Assembly: GCA_019787685.1 (NCBI GenBank)
Contig: JAHNUO010000020.1
Location: 496,001-560,000, forward strand
DNA from: Chiua virens
Taxonomy: Eukaryota; Basidiomycota; Agaricomycetes; Boletales; Boletaceae
Direction: 5' to 3'
DNA length: 64,000 nt
Of this stretch, positions 1 through 9,927 are shown piece after piece (the first letter of the stretch is position 1; each line of letters starts with the position of its first letter). A model generated the notes under the pieces. That model was not told where the DNA came from. It saw only the letters and a program-made list of their open reading frames with translations, and made no database searches. Both the position numbers and the translations under genes were made by a program.

Positions 1-577
1 GTCCTTTGCATTGGCATGTTATTCATAAGAAAATGATATAAAATGAGCAAAGATCAGAATGTAGTAGTTGAATTCTATTGCAAGGTAGTTCAATCCAATA
101 CTGCCTGTAAGTTCCAGTTGATACCAGAAATTGACTTTTGAGACATTCAGCTCATAACTTGTTCATCTATTTCCAACAGTGTTTACCTATATCTGCACAT
201 ATATCACATTGCCTTCCAGATGATAACAATTGGTCAGGTTATTGCAAATGCAGAGTTCCTAATGTCTTACATTGCCTTCTCTGAAAGTTTCTAATTCAGT
301 GATGCAGGCCATGTTATTAGATCTCCCTCATGAATGATATCCTACATTCTACTATGCAGATGGGACAGTAATACTTCTTGTAAGTTTTTGCTTTTTGAAT
401 TATCATGGAATGCTAACTAAAACAATGTCCTGAAGGTTCCTGAGCCAACATGTGAAACATTGTACAAGTTATATCCTGGTCACCTCACAACTCAGTCACC
501 CATATTTGAGACAATGTTGTCTCTACCTCAAGGTAAAAATAAGGAGTCCATAGAAGGGCAATCTGATAAAAATCCCA

Positions 578-582
578 TCATC
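578..582. repeat. Target-site duplication TCATC of solo LTR 1
   Basis: TCATC directly precedes the LTR and is repeated at 1323-1327 directly after it. Five bases is the usual size for LTR retrotransposon integrases. Confidence 0.9.
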
Positions 583-1322
583 TGTTATGATAGTTCCGGG
601 TAGGACCTAGCGTAGCCGCAAAAGCGCCAAGTACCAAGTGGCTGCGATAACTCAAACAACCACCACTTGATACGTGGTGTGCTGAAGAGTCGAACAAGGA
701 GTTCTGGTCAGCGGTGGGCTACCAGAGAGACGAGTGAAGACTCAGGCGTTGCTGAGAATTGTCCGGTTGGGAATCTATACCCGAGGGACGGTCAAGGGTC
801 GAGGGTTGCGATGATACCCCAGTGTGGTGTCAAGAGTTCCAAGGGACGACGAGAGAAGTCCCTGGTCGAGTGGTCACAAGGAAGGGTCCGAGTGGAGCAG
901 TGATACTCAGCTAGATTGTGGAGATCAAGACTAGAGTACAGGAGTATCGCTGCGAGGTATTTATACTACGGGAACTGCGCATGGACCAAGTAACTAAAAG
1001 GGGAAGGCCAGAAGAGCGGAAGGGCCAAAGGGCCAAAAGGAGTGCGCAGTAAATCAAAAAGGGAATCATACGATGCGAAGGCAACGGACGATGACGAAAA
1101 TGAAATGACAAATGTGAAGCCATCGGGTGATAACGAGAAATGAATGAGTAAGAGCGATGCCATCGGATGATGACAAGAAGAGAAGAACATAAGCATCCGG
1201 GTAAAGCCGGTGCGGAGTTACAAGGTAGAAAAGGAGAACGAGTACGGATGAACGTACGAGGATACCTAGGTATCGAGTGAAGTGAAGAAGTACAAGTGAG
1301 ACAAAAGAAAGAAATTGTAACA
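583..1322 (+). mobile_element. Solo LTR 1 (740 bp) inside the BTB gene
   Basis: The segment starts TGTTATGATAG and ends TTGTAACA, the TG..CA ends of an LTR. It is flanked by the same five bases, TCATC, at 578-582 and 1323-1327, a typical retroelement target duplication. No gag-pol sequence or second LTR is present, so it is a solo LTR left by recombination. A TATA-like TATTTATACT near 957-967 suggests plus orientation. The open frames inside (667-903 and 911-1360 reverse) look like chance ORFs. CpG is far more frequent than in the flanking BTB gene. Confidence 0.9.
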
Positions 1323-2077
1323 TCATCCTGCATGGAATTGTCTGGAGGGACTTTGACCATTTACTATGCTATCTGTTTGGTCGGTGAGTTGTGTACTATA
1401 GAATCGTGAGAATAGCACCTAATGTGATGATTCATGACAGTTATGGTGGTAGCGAGTCAGATCTGGAATGTCAAGAGTTCCTGATTTCGGTCCTTAGACT
1501 TTCAGACCTCTACCAAATTGACTTGGGCTTTCAATATGCCATTGCAGAGCTCAAGTGCCTCTCACCAGTGGCATTTGAGCCCTCATTGAAATTGCAACTC
1601 AGATGCCAGTTCCAGATCCACAAGTGGGTTAAACCCTCTTTTTGTGCAATGATGGAACAACCAGTGTTGTCCATTAGCCACCTCAAGGCCCATCAGATGG
1701 GTATGGAATATTTTTGGATCCTCATGACAACGAAGGCTGAAATAGATGATCACTATCATGCACTCACTTACACTGAACCAGCATTAGATCAATTGCATGA
1801 CCTTTGTCAAACTCTGCAGGCCTGTGTGACAGTATGGAAGGATGAGTGGTGGAATGGCATTGCTCATCATCTCCTCCATCCTGAATCTCCTTGTCAAAGC
1901 CAGAGTGGTATCATTGCCCTCTTGCTTGAGGCTGATTTTGATGGTGGCATCTGTGCCAGTTGTAAAGCTGGCATCATACAGAAGTTGACAAACTCACCTG
2001 CACTTCAGTACCAGGAGGTGCAGGAGGATATTGCAGCTGAACTTGTCATGTATGCCCAGATGAGTGGACACCAGTAG

Positions 2078-2779
2078 TGTACGATGGTTTTTCATTTGCA
2101 TACATACTCAGGCTAGTGCTAGTACCTGAATACATTTTATGTTTGTGTGCTGTCCATCTCAAATGTGTGTGCTGTCCTACCCCCCCAATTATGTGCGCTG
2201 TCTATTCTAAATGTGCGCACTACCCCCTAAATGTGCACTGATTAAATGTGCATTTTGACCCTCATACACCTGGCAAGCTGCAGCACTTAATATAATAGAT
2301 GTACCACTCAATTGCAGTACAACAGTGATTGACTGTTATAAAACATATGGGTTCCAAGCTCTTGGCTTTCGATCTAAACAAAACCTGTCACCCTTCCGGC
2401 AATGGATCCCAGCACCCTCGTTCACCGAATTCCATCAAGCTAGGCCCATCCATACCTACCCCCAAGTTGGCACTCTGGTAAATATACAGAATTTCCACCA
2501 ATAAAAAATGTCTATGAAGTTGAACGAGCACAAAATATGTAGTATGTAGTTCTCAAGATGGTGAAGTCACCACCTTGGTCAGTCTCTCAAGCTGTCACTC
2601 GCCAAGTGGAGATTCAAAACAGGATGTATCATAGTATGTAGTCAGTCATCATCAAGCTCATCGCTGCGAGTCAGAGATGTCAGTGCTAACCCTTTCCAGC
2701 TCAGGTTTGCATTGGAGAAGGTCCACCTTGTGAGTTTCAAGTTTTGCTCCAAGTTGGCCAACTGAAATCCTTACCACGC
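2078..2779. repeat. Duplicated non-coding block, copy 1 (left part)
   Basis: No gene is seen. From about 2297 the sequence aligns with 6152-6625, downstream of DUF4419 gene A, with roughly 85-90% identity by eye. Both copies contain the run TAAATATACAGAATTTCCAC. A shorter third relative lies at about 9318-9460 after DUF4419 gene B. Many differences from the second copy are CG changed to CA or TG. The block continues after solo LTR 2 at 3489. Confidence 0.8.
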
Positions 2780-3484
2780 TGTAAAAAAGTAATAATAGGT
2801 GATAAGAAGAAAGGTGGGGCGATAGGTTCGTCCCAAGGGGGGTTATGTTTGAAGGGATGATGGATTCAGGTTTGTCTAAGAGTCCTAGAGGCTGCTGGAC
2901 AATCCGGAATGAAAAGCGGTCAATGTAAAAGTATCCGGGTGGAGGCGAGGCGATGAGAGTATTGATTCAAGTAGATGAGATGCCGAGGAATGATAGGACA
3001 AGGTAAAAGAGAAACTATCCAGCTCACTCACGCACGGGAGAGTAAACAGGAGATCTCCTGAACGCAGAAAGACAATATTTTTGTGTTAGAAACATGGTTT
3101 TATAGTCCTGGGCATAACCCAGGACTGTTAAAGGTAATCCGACCCTAAGTAAGTGTACAGGATTGACGTAGGGTGAGTATGGAAAGAAGGGGTGTCAAAC
3201 CTTGTAGATGACAAAGAAAGGAAAGGTGTTAGGATAGTAATGACCTTAATAAGGCCAAATCGAGTAGAACAAGTCAAATCGGATGAAGCGGAATACGTAC
3301 GAAAGAACCGGATTGGATCACGTTGACTCGGATTGGACTCGGATTGGATTCGGATGATCTGTAAACGCTAGGAATGAAACCGGGCTGGCACGAAGTCAAT
3401 GGCAGATGAGACAGGAGATGATATGACATGATGAAGAGCGAGGAAAATGTATCCTACAACCGTAGGGAGTATCTAACTCCTACA
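2780..3484 (+). mobile_element. Solo LTR 2 (705 bp) in the duplicated block
   Basis: It starts TGTAAAAAAGTAATAA and ends CTCCTACA, and is flanked by ACGC at 2776-2779 and 3485-3488. The paralogous block has the empty site: 6621-6640 reads from TTACC straight through ATGC into CAATAAATT. This shows an insertion in copy 1 after duplication. TTTTATAGTCC near 3098-3108 could be the promoter. A short tandem stretch of CGGATTGGA units lies at about 3307-3355. The ends differ from LTR 1, so it is a different family. Confidence 0.88.
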
Positions 3485-3488
3485 ACGC

Positions 3489-3860
3489 CAATAAAATTTG
3501 CAAGACTCCTGGATCATGAGGCACAAGAGAAGGTTGTAGACATCACTGCAATGCATTGTCACATCATCCACATGCCGCACTTGCCCTCCTAAACCTTGCC
3601 TTGCCACACCTTCTTCCACCTCGTTGCTGGTTCATTGCACATATGTACATATTAGTAGACAACGATGCGACATGTTGTCGCACTGTCTGTGTGCCACACT
3701 CATCCTCTGCCCACCTACATCTCAAGGCCTCACTGCCCCCTTCTTTCATGCTACTGGGTCATCATGACAAGATGACAATGTGACTGATGTCGCATCGTCC
3801 ATGCACCATGTTCCCCCCTCCTAGTACACTTCGCCCTCTACACATCACCCTCTACACAAG
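3489..3860. repeat. Duplicated block, copy 1 (right part), CpG-depleted
   Basis: It aligns with 6630-6990. Between 3541 and 3580, six CpG sites of the paralog (about 6681-6720) all appear as CA or TG. The short ORFs here on both strands are not conserved between the copies, so I treat them as chance. Confidence 0.75.
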
Positions 3861-4061
3861 AAGAACACCACAGCCTTTGTCATCCTTGAAGATACGATCC
3901 AGCATGTTGTCCAGCTTTCCAGAAGCATTGGCAAAAAAAGAGTTTCGATATCTCACAAATTCCCTCTTTGTTGGGTCCAAGATACCGAGAAGAAAGTCTA
4001 AGAGTCCAACATGGCCATCCCGAAGAATTTCCAAGGCCTTTCGAAAGTGCTCGTCATGCAT
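3852..4061 (-). pseudogene. Orphan ORF fragment, 69 aa, unknown
   Basis: An ATG at 4061 opens a frame beginning MHDEHFRKALEILRDGHVGL, followed by LDFLLGILDPTKREFVRYRN. It is amphipathic, helix-rich and protein-like, unlike other small ORFs nearby. It runs into the duplicated block at its 3' end, and the paralogous copy lacks it. It resembles the N-terminal part of some transposon-linked agaricomycete proteins, but I cannot assign it. It is probably the broken end of a larger gene. Confidence 0.35.
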
Positions 4062-4532
4062 GTGTCATGTACCATCCGAGCCAATGTTCTGGTCAATGGA
4101 TTCCATTACATAGGCATTGGATGGGAGGAGAGTGGGAAGGATTGATCAATGAGCAATGAGCAAGGAGGAGACTTATCTTATCTTATCATACAGGATAACT
4201 ACTTAGATAACTACTTATCCTACCGACGCCACGGGCCAGGCTATCCTGCACAGCAGAAAGGTCTAAAAATGTCACGTTGTCGTGAGAAGCCGCGCGTCCC
4301 CTTTGCGTCGCTACGAAGTTTACCAGACCGTCTATCGACGGTCTGCCTCATCCGAAAAGGATCGCGGCACACGTGACCTCATAGTCACCAGACTAGTTAT
4401 GGACCGCAGCGCGCGGTTTTTTCGATTGGAAGCCACGATACAACGGTTGTTTGGTTTTAGTTGCTCCTGCTTCGTGTTGGCCGTTATATTAAGGCGTCGT
4501 GCGTCTTCTGCCTATCTCACCAGTACACCCTC
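4062..4532 (+). promoter_or_regulatory. Upstream region and promoter of DUF4419 gene A
   Basis: TATATTAA at 4485-4492 lies about 45 bases before the start codon. A related TATATTAA is found before gene B (7612-7619). A GATTGGAAGCCA stretch near 4424 recurs before gene B near 7541, a possible reversed CCAAT box. A perfect inverted repeat, CAGACCGTC-TATC-GACGGTCTG, occupies 4324-4345 and is not conserved before B or C. CACACGTGACC near 4367 contains an E-box. Confidence 0.5.
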
Positions 4533-6015
4533 ATGTATCAAATTACAGGTGGCATTAAGCAGTCGGTGAGTATGCGGTCAAATTTTGCCCAAAATATTGC
4601 TAACGTCAGATCAGGCAAAGGTCTCTGGGCCACCACCAAGCTCGATCACATTCCACCCTTCACCGCATATTAAGGCCGAGTCGGTCGGAATGGGCATCGG
4701 GCTTGACGCTGGCGCAGGAGTTGACTCTTCTCTTGCTTTTCTCCGTGCTGTTACAGCAGAACAGGGAAATATCTGTGCCGAGCTCTTGCATTCATCTCTC
4801 CCAACCAGTCCGGATGCCTTCCGGGACATCGTGCCACGAAGGAACGGATTTGTCAACACAGTCGTCGAGGCGTACAGCAAACACCATGCACTCATCATCC
4901 GACCTGACGACGTCTGGCTTGCCATTCTGACGCAGTTCAGCTTCTTCGTCAACGGCAATGCAGAGGCACTTCGTAACGTTTTCGTCGCCCACGAAGGGAA
5001 ACGAGAACTTGTCGTCGTCGCTCCGATAGGAAACCGCTATACCATGAAACCCGATCTTTTGGCACGTCAGATGACGGAACTCATGCCAAAGCATATCGTC
5101 GACAAATCGTTACGAGAGTGGATGATGCCAAGTTTTACCACCACCACCGCTACGGATACTGCCACGTCGGCAATCGTGATGATGGGATCGATGAAAGAAT
5201 ACTTTGAGTACAAGTTTTTAATAGGATGTGGGCTTCCCAAGGTAACGCTGGAAGGAGAAAAGAAAGATTGGGAGGATATTTTGCGTCGCCTAGAGCGCCT
5301 CAAAAAGTACGGGGTTCAGACCATCGCATGGTACCATCTCCTTCGACCCATCATATCTCGCTTCATTGCCGCCTACGACGATCCCACCTCTAAAAAGAAT
5401 CTGGACTTTTGGAACAAGGTCGCCCATTCTACGGGTGGAGAGAACTTTTATTCACCCCTCTGTCTTTCTGGGTGGATTACGGCGTTCTGTGTGTTTGACC
5501 AACTGGGCCAATGGAAAGGCAATGCCATCAATGCGAGCGCCAAAAGTTTAAGAAATCCTCAGCATCTCAGCGCGTCCCAATTCGTTGCGACCCACCTCCT
5601 CCCAGCGACTCCGGATACTTTACCATATCTGACACTGGACGACTTCCCCTATCCAAAGATCGCTCATAGTCGTATTCCATATGGGTATACATACGTCGAC
5701 GTCAAGTTGGACGATAATGGAAAGACGTTCGACACGACGTTCGTCGCGGGGTCAATCGGTTCGCACATCTCTTCCACGATGGGTGCATGGGATACCTTAC
5801 GACCGATTCCCGGTTGGTGGTACTTCATAAAAGGAACAATGCCGCAGAAACTTAAGAACGGATGGGGGGAAGTATTTCAAGATGCGATGAGGCGAAGGGA
5901 AGCGGCTACTGCGTCTGCGCAGATTCCATCCCAAAGGGCTTCAAAAAGGGTCTCGAGGGCGAAACAAGTTTCTGCCAAGGCTAGTACTGGGAAAACTTGG
6001 CGTGATTCCCCTTGA
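4533..6015 (+). CDS. DUF4419-family protein, copy A (intact)
   Basis: There are two exons: 4533-4565 and 4615-6015. A 49-base GTGAGT..CAG intron with a GCTAACG branch site lies between them. The product is about 477 residues. The first exon encodes MYQITGGIKQS, and the phase joins AKVSG in exon 2. DUF4419 hallmarks are clear: HALIIRPDDVWLAILTQF at about residues 101-118, HEGKRELVV, then a long central region with LRRLERLKKYG, LLRPIISRF and LSGWITAFCVFDQLG. The basic tail (about 430-477) is rich in Arg, Lys, Ala and Ser. The family is widespread in fungi and some other eukaryotes and has no established activity. This is the first of three tandem copies and the only full-length one with an open frame. 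Confidence 0.85.
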
Positions 6016-6625
6016 GATTGTGCACGAATTTGTTTTTTGTCGGCTATGATCGTTCTTGCGTCATCGATTTTGTTGCTTGCAGCCTTGTAGGTCTTGGAGA
6101 TGTATATTGTCCGGGTACTCTTTGTACGTTATGGGGGCGTCATGATTAGTATGTATGTACCATTCAATCGCAGTACAGCAGAGATTGACTGTTATAAAGC
6201 ATATGAGTTCCGAGCTCTTGGCTTTCAATCTCAGCAAAACCTGTCACCCTTCCGACGATGGATCCCAGCACCCCCGTTCGCCGAATTCCGTCAAGCTAGG
6301 CCCATCCGTATCTACCCCCAAGTCGGCACTCCGGTAAATATACAGAATTTCCACCAATAAAAATGTCTACGAAGTTGAACAAGCACGAAATACGCAGTGT
6401 GTAGTTCTCAAGATAGTGAAGTCGCTGCCTTGGTCACTCTCTCAAGCTGGCACTCGCCGAGCGGAGATTCAAAACGGGGTGTATCATAGTACGTAGTCGG
6501 TCATCGAGCTCGTCGCTGTCAGAGATGACTCAGTGCTAACCCTTTCCAGCTCAGGTTTGCGTTGGAGAAGGCCCACCTTGTGAGTTTCAAGTTTTGCTCC
6601 AAGTTGGCCAACTGTAATCCTTACC
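6016..6625. repeat. Duplicated non-coding block, copy 2 (left part)
   Basis: This is the 3' flank of DUF4419 gene A. Its first 130 bases (GCCTTGTAGGTCTTGGAGAT at about 6081) match the flank of gene B near 9250. From 6152 it matches the block at 2297. It is CpG-richer than copy 1. No convincing gene is present. Confidence 0.75.
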
Positions 6626-7150
6626 ATGCCAATAAATTTTGCAAGACTCCTGGATCACGAGGCGCGAGAGAAGGTTGTGGACATCACTGCGACGCGTTGT
6701 CGCATCGTCCACGTGCCACACTTGCCCTCCTAAACCTCGCCTTGCCACACCTTCCCATCTCGTCGCTGGTTCATCGCACATACATACTAGTAGACAACGA
6801 TGCGACATGTTGTCGCACCGTCCGTGTGCCACCGCGCTCGTCCTCTGCCCGCCTACATCTCAAGGCTTCACTGCCCCCTTCTTTCATGCTACTGGGTCGT
6901 CGCGACGAGATGACGATGCGACCGATCTCGCATCGTCCATGCGCCATGTTCCCCCTTCCTAGTACACTTCGCCCTCTACACCTCACCGCCCCTTTTCTCG
7001 TGCTGTCGTACCGCTGGGTCGTCGCGACGAGACGACGATGAGACACGATGTTGCATGGTCCACTCGCCGTCTCGCCCTCCATCGTGACGGGCATGGTTCG
7101 TCGCGACAAGACGACGAGACGACAGCGTGTCGCATCGTCCACTGGGTGGC
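6626..7150. repeat. CpG-rich degenerate minisatellite
   Basis: Four to five diverged units of roughly 75-125 bases recur. Each carries a GTCGCATCGTCCA-like core and a GTCGTCGCGACGAGACGACG-like core, for example near 6695, 6805, 6930 and 7020. The second core contains the perfect 12-base palindrome TCGTCGCGACGA. ORFs run through on both strands because the units are GC-rich, not because they code. The CpG-depleted relative is at 3541-3850. Confidence 0.6.
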
Positions 7151-7703
7151 AGACTTTCTGCCTTCCTACGAGGGTTTTAGCCTGAGATAGATTCAGTATG
7201 GCGATGTCTATTTTTCCACTGCTAGCAATTATCATCCGATGCGCCTGCCCACTCTTACCACCCGTCCCAACCTTTTTTTTTCCGGTCGGATAACTTGTGG
7301 ATGTACCCACCACAGGTATGGGTAACGTGCAGTGTAGTGCACTTCGTGAATAATTAGATACATGATACATAGTAATATCTCTCAATGATAGTTCTGGGCC
7401 GGCATTCGTTGACAAAATCGAAACTCAGTACTAGCGTGACAGTCCGTGTCCATCCTGCCAAATGTGGGGTGCCGACTTGGGGGTGGAGGGGATAGTATAG
7501 GTCACCGAGGTCCGTGGACCGCTACAGGACCTGCGTGGATTTTTCGATTGGAAGCCATGAAACAATGATTGTTTGGTTTAGTTGTTCCTGCCTTGTGATG
7601 GCCGTCACGGTTATATTAAAACCCAAAGGTGCGCCGTGCGCCTTCTCCCCAAGACCTCACCAGTACACCACCAGGCCAAGTACCCCCGGCGAGTCGTGAC
7701 TCC
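7151..7703 (+). promoter_or_regulatory. Promoter region of DUF4419 copy B
   Basis: TATATTAA occurs at 7612-7619 and a GATTGGAAGCCATGA element near 7541, as in front of copy A. Relative to A, about 47 extra bases separate the TATA-like box from the start codon. GGTCC-GT-GGACC near 7509 is a small palindrome. No gene is seen in 7151-7600. Confidence 0.4.
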
Positions 7704-9174
7704 ATGTATCAAGTTACAGGTGGCATTAAGCAGTCAGTGAGTATGCGGTCAAAATTTCCCCAAGATGTTGCTAACGTCAGATCAGGCAAAGGATCTCTGG
7801 GCCATCACCAAGCTCGATCACATTCTGCCCTACACCCCATAGGGTCGAATCGCTTGGAAAGAATGCCGGGTTTGACACTGGCGCGGGAGTTGACCCTTCT
7901 CTTGCCTTTCTCCGTGCGGTTACAGGAAAGGAAAATATTTGTGCCGAGCTTTTGCATACATCTCTCCCAACCAGTCCAGATACCTTACGGGACATCATTC
8001 CACGAAGGAACGGATTTGTCAACACGGTCGTCGAGGCATACAACAATCACCACGCACTCATCATCCGACCTGACGACAGTCTGGCTCGCTATTCTGACGC
8101 AATTCAGCTTTTTTGTCAACGGCAATGCGGAGACGCTTCGCAGCGTTTTCGTTGCTCATGAAGGGAAGCGAGAGCTTGGCATCATGGATCCGTTAGCAGA
8201 CCGCTATAGCATGAAACCCGGTCTTATGGCACGTCAGATGACAGAGCTAATGCAAAAACATATCGTCGATGAATCGTTACGAGAGTGGATGATGCCAAGT
8301 TTTACCACCACCACTGCCTACGGATACTGCCACCTCAGCAATCGTGATGATGGGATCGATGAAAGAATACTTTGTGTACAGACTTGCAGGAGGGTGTGGG
8401 CTTCCCAAGGTAACGCTGGAAGGAGAAAAGAAAGATTGGGAGGATATTTTGCGTCGCCTTGAGCGTCTCAAAAAGTACGGGGTTCAGACCATCGCATGGT
8501 ACCATCTCCTTCGACCCATCATATCTCGCTTTGTTGCCGCCTACGACGATCCCACTTCCAAACACAATCTGGACTTTTGGAACAAGGTCGCCCAATCCAC
8601 TGGTGGAGAGGACTATTCCCCCCTCTGTCTTTCTGGGTGGATTACGGCGTTCTGTGTGTTCGGCCAACTGGGCCAATGGCAAGGAAATGCCATCAATGCG
8701 AGCGCCAAAAGTTTAAGAAATCCTCAACATCTCAGCGCGTCCCAATTCGTTGCGACCCATCTACGTCCAGCGACTCCGGATACTTTGCCATATCTGACAC
8801 TGGACGACTTCCCCTATCCAAAGATCGCTCTTAGCCTTATTCCATTCGGGTATACATACGTCGACGTCAAGCTCGACGATCATGGACAGGCATTCGACAC
8901 GACGTTCGTCGCGGGGTCAATCGGTTCGCACATCTCGTCCACAATGGGTACAAGGGACACCTTACGACCAGTTCCTGGTTGGTGGTACTTCATAAAAGGA
9001 AAAGTCCCGATGAGACTTAACGACGGATGGGGAGAAATGTTTCAAGATGCGATGAGGCGAAGAGAAGCGGCTACTGCGTCTGCACAGATTCCGTCTCAAA
9101 GGGCTTCAAAAAGGGTCTCAAGGGTGAAGCAAGTTTCTGCCAAGGCTAGTACTGGGAAAGAGGCTTGGCCGTGA
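7704..9174 (+). pseudogene. DUF4419-family copy B, frameshifted
   Basis: Exon 1 (7704-7736, MYQVTGGIKQS) and a 49-base intron match copy A. Exon 2 from 7786 then carries three single-base insertions relative to A: near 7793 (GGATCT for GGTCT), near 8086 (GACGACAGTC for GACGACGTC), and near 8315 (CTGCCTACGG for CCGCTACGG). Each moves translation one frame on, so after the third the original frame returns. From 8344 to the stop at 9174 it matches copy A closely, including the basic tail. All domain segments are present, spread over three frames. As it stands it cannot make the full protein. The indels could be mutations or consensus errors. Confidence 0.8.
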
Positions 9175-9927
9175 TTCCCCTTGAGATTATGCACAAATAC
9201 GTTCCTATCAGCTATGATCATTCCTGCGTCATTGATTGTATTACTTGAAGCCTTGTAGGTCTTGGAGATGTCTATTGTTTGGGTACCCTTTGTACGTTTA
9301 TGGGGGAAGTTATGACTCGGATGTATGTACCCACTCAATTGTCGTATGTACAGTAGCGATTGACTATCATAAAACATGAGTACTTGAGTTCCGAGCTCTT
9401 GGCTTTCCGACGATGGATGTTGACACTCGTGCCGAGCTTTCGAAAAGCTAGGTCCGTACTACGGATGCGCAGATTGTGGCATTCATGCCAACTGGCATGT
9501 GCCCGCTGCAATCTTCCACCACTCTACACCCACAGTCCATAATACTCCCCAGTGGACCCATGTTAAGACGTAATGGCAAGCAACTTGAATGTGCCAGTAC
9601 CACTAGACGTGCAGCATTGTATGTAGGTGGAATTTCACTTGTCTCCGAGTCATGCTACGGGCCAGTCATGCAGTACTGTTGCCCCTGCCGTGGCGGATAT
9701 TATATAGAATCCAAGGCGTGTTGTGTACCTTGCTCCTCAAAGCATCACCAAATGTCATGGTCTCTCTTGCGTTATTAGTACCAGGTAGACTTAGGGGAAA
9801 GCCTAAGCAGGAAAGCAGACGCAGGACCACACAATCGCAAACGCACCGTGACGGACAAAGCACGGACCTCCAAGTCAGGGGGCTAGTAACCTATGCACTA
9901 CTTGTACACTCTGTGAGTCGTGACTCC
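9175..9927. other. Spacer between DUF4419 copies B and C
   Basis: The first 285 bases repeat the 3' flank of copy A and a piece of the duplicated block (to about 9460). ATTATATAGAA at 9699-9709 is the counterpart of the TATA-like element of copies A and B, here 219 bases before the start codon of copy C. The short ORFs (9360-9542, 9476-9778, 9652-10062) are not conserved with the A or B flanks, and I do not call them. Confidence 0.5.

Larger units (their letters stand above)
355..2077 (+). pseudogene. BTB/POZ-domain gene, split by a solo LTR
   Basis: The frame around 342-390 reads PTFYYADGTVILL. A 56-base GTAAGT..AG intron follows, and the next exon reads LYKLYPGHLTTQSPIFETML. This is the fungal BTB pattern of strand, helix and (F/S)xxMxSLP. 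The exon stops at 582, where an LTR is inserted, and resumes at 1328. If the LTR and one target copy are skipped, the frame continues as NPIILHGIVWRDFDHLLCYL, the normal BTB continuation. After another intron (GTGAGT from about 1384) a long exon to 2077 carries the helical C-terminal part (FLISVLRLSDLYQIDLGF...) and a CxxC pair (ICASCK). BTB proteins of this fungal type have no firmly known role. The true start was not found upstream. CpG is scarce throughout, unlike most genes in the window. Apart from the LTR the visible frame is open, so it was probably functional until insertion. Confidence 0.75.

Noticed and set aside
911..1360. 149-codon minus-strand ORF
   Set aside because: It lies inside solo LTR 1, overlaps other open frames, has biased composition, and runs across the insertion boundary.
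6771..7415. 214-codon minus-strand ORF
   Set aside because: It runs through the CpG-rich minisatellite, where stops are rare in several frames. The paralogous copy does not keep it open.
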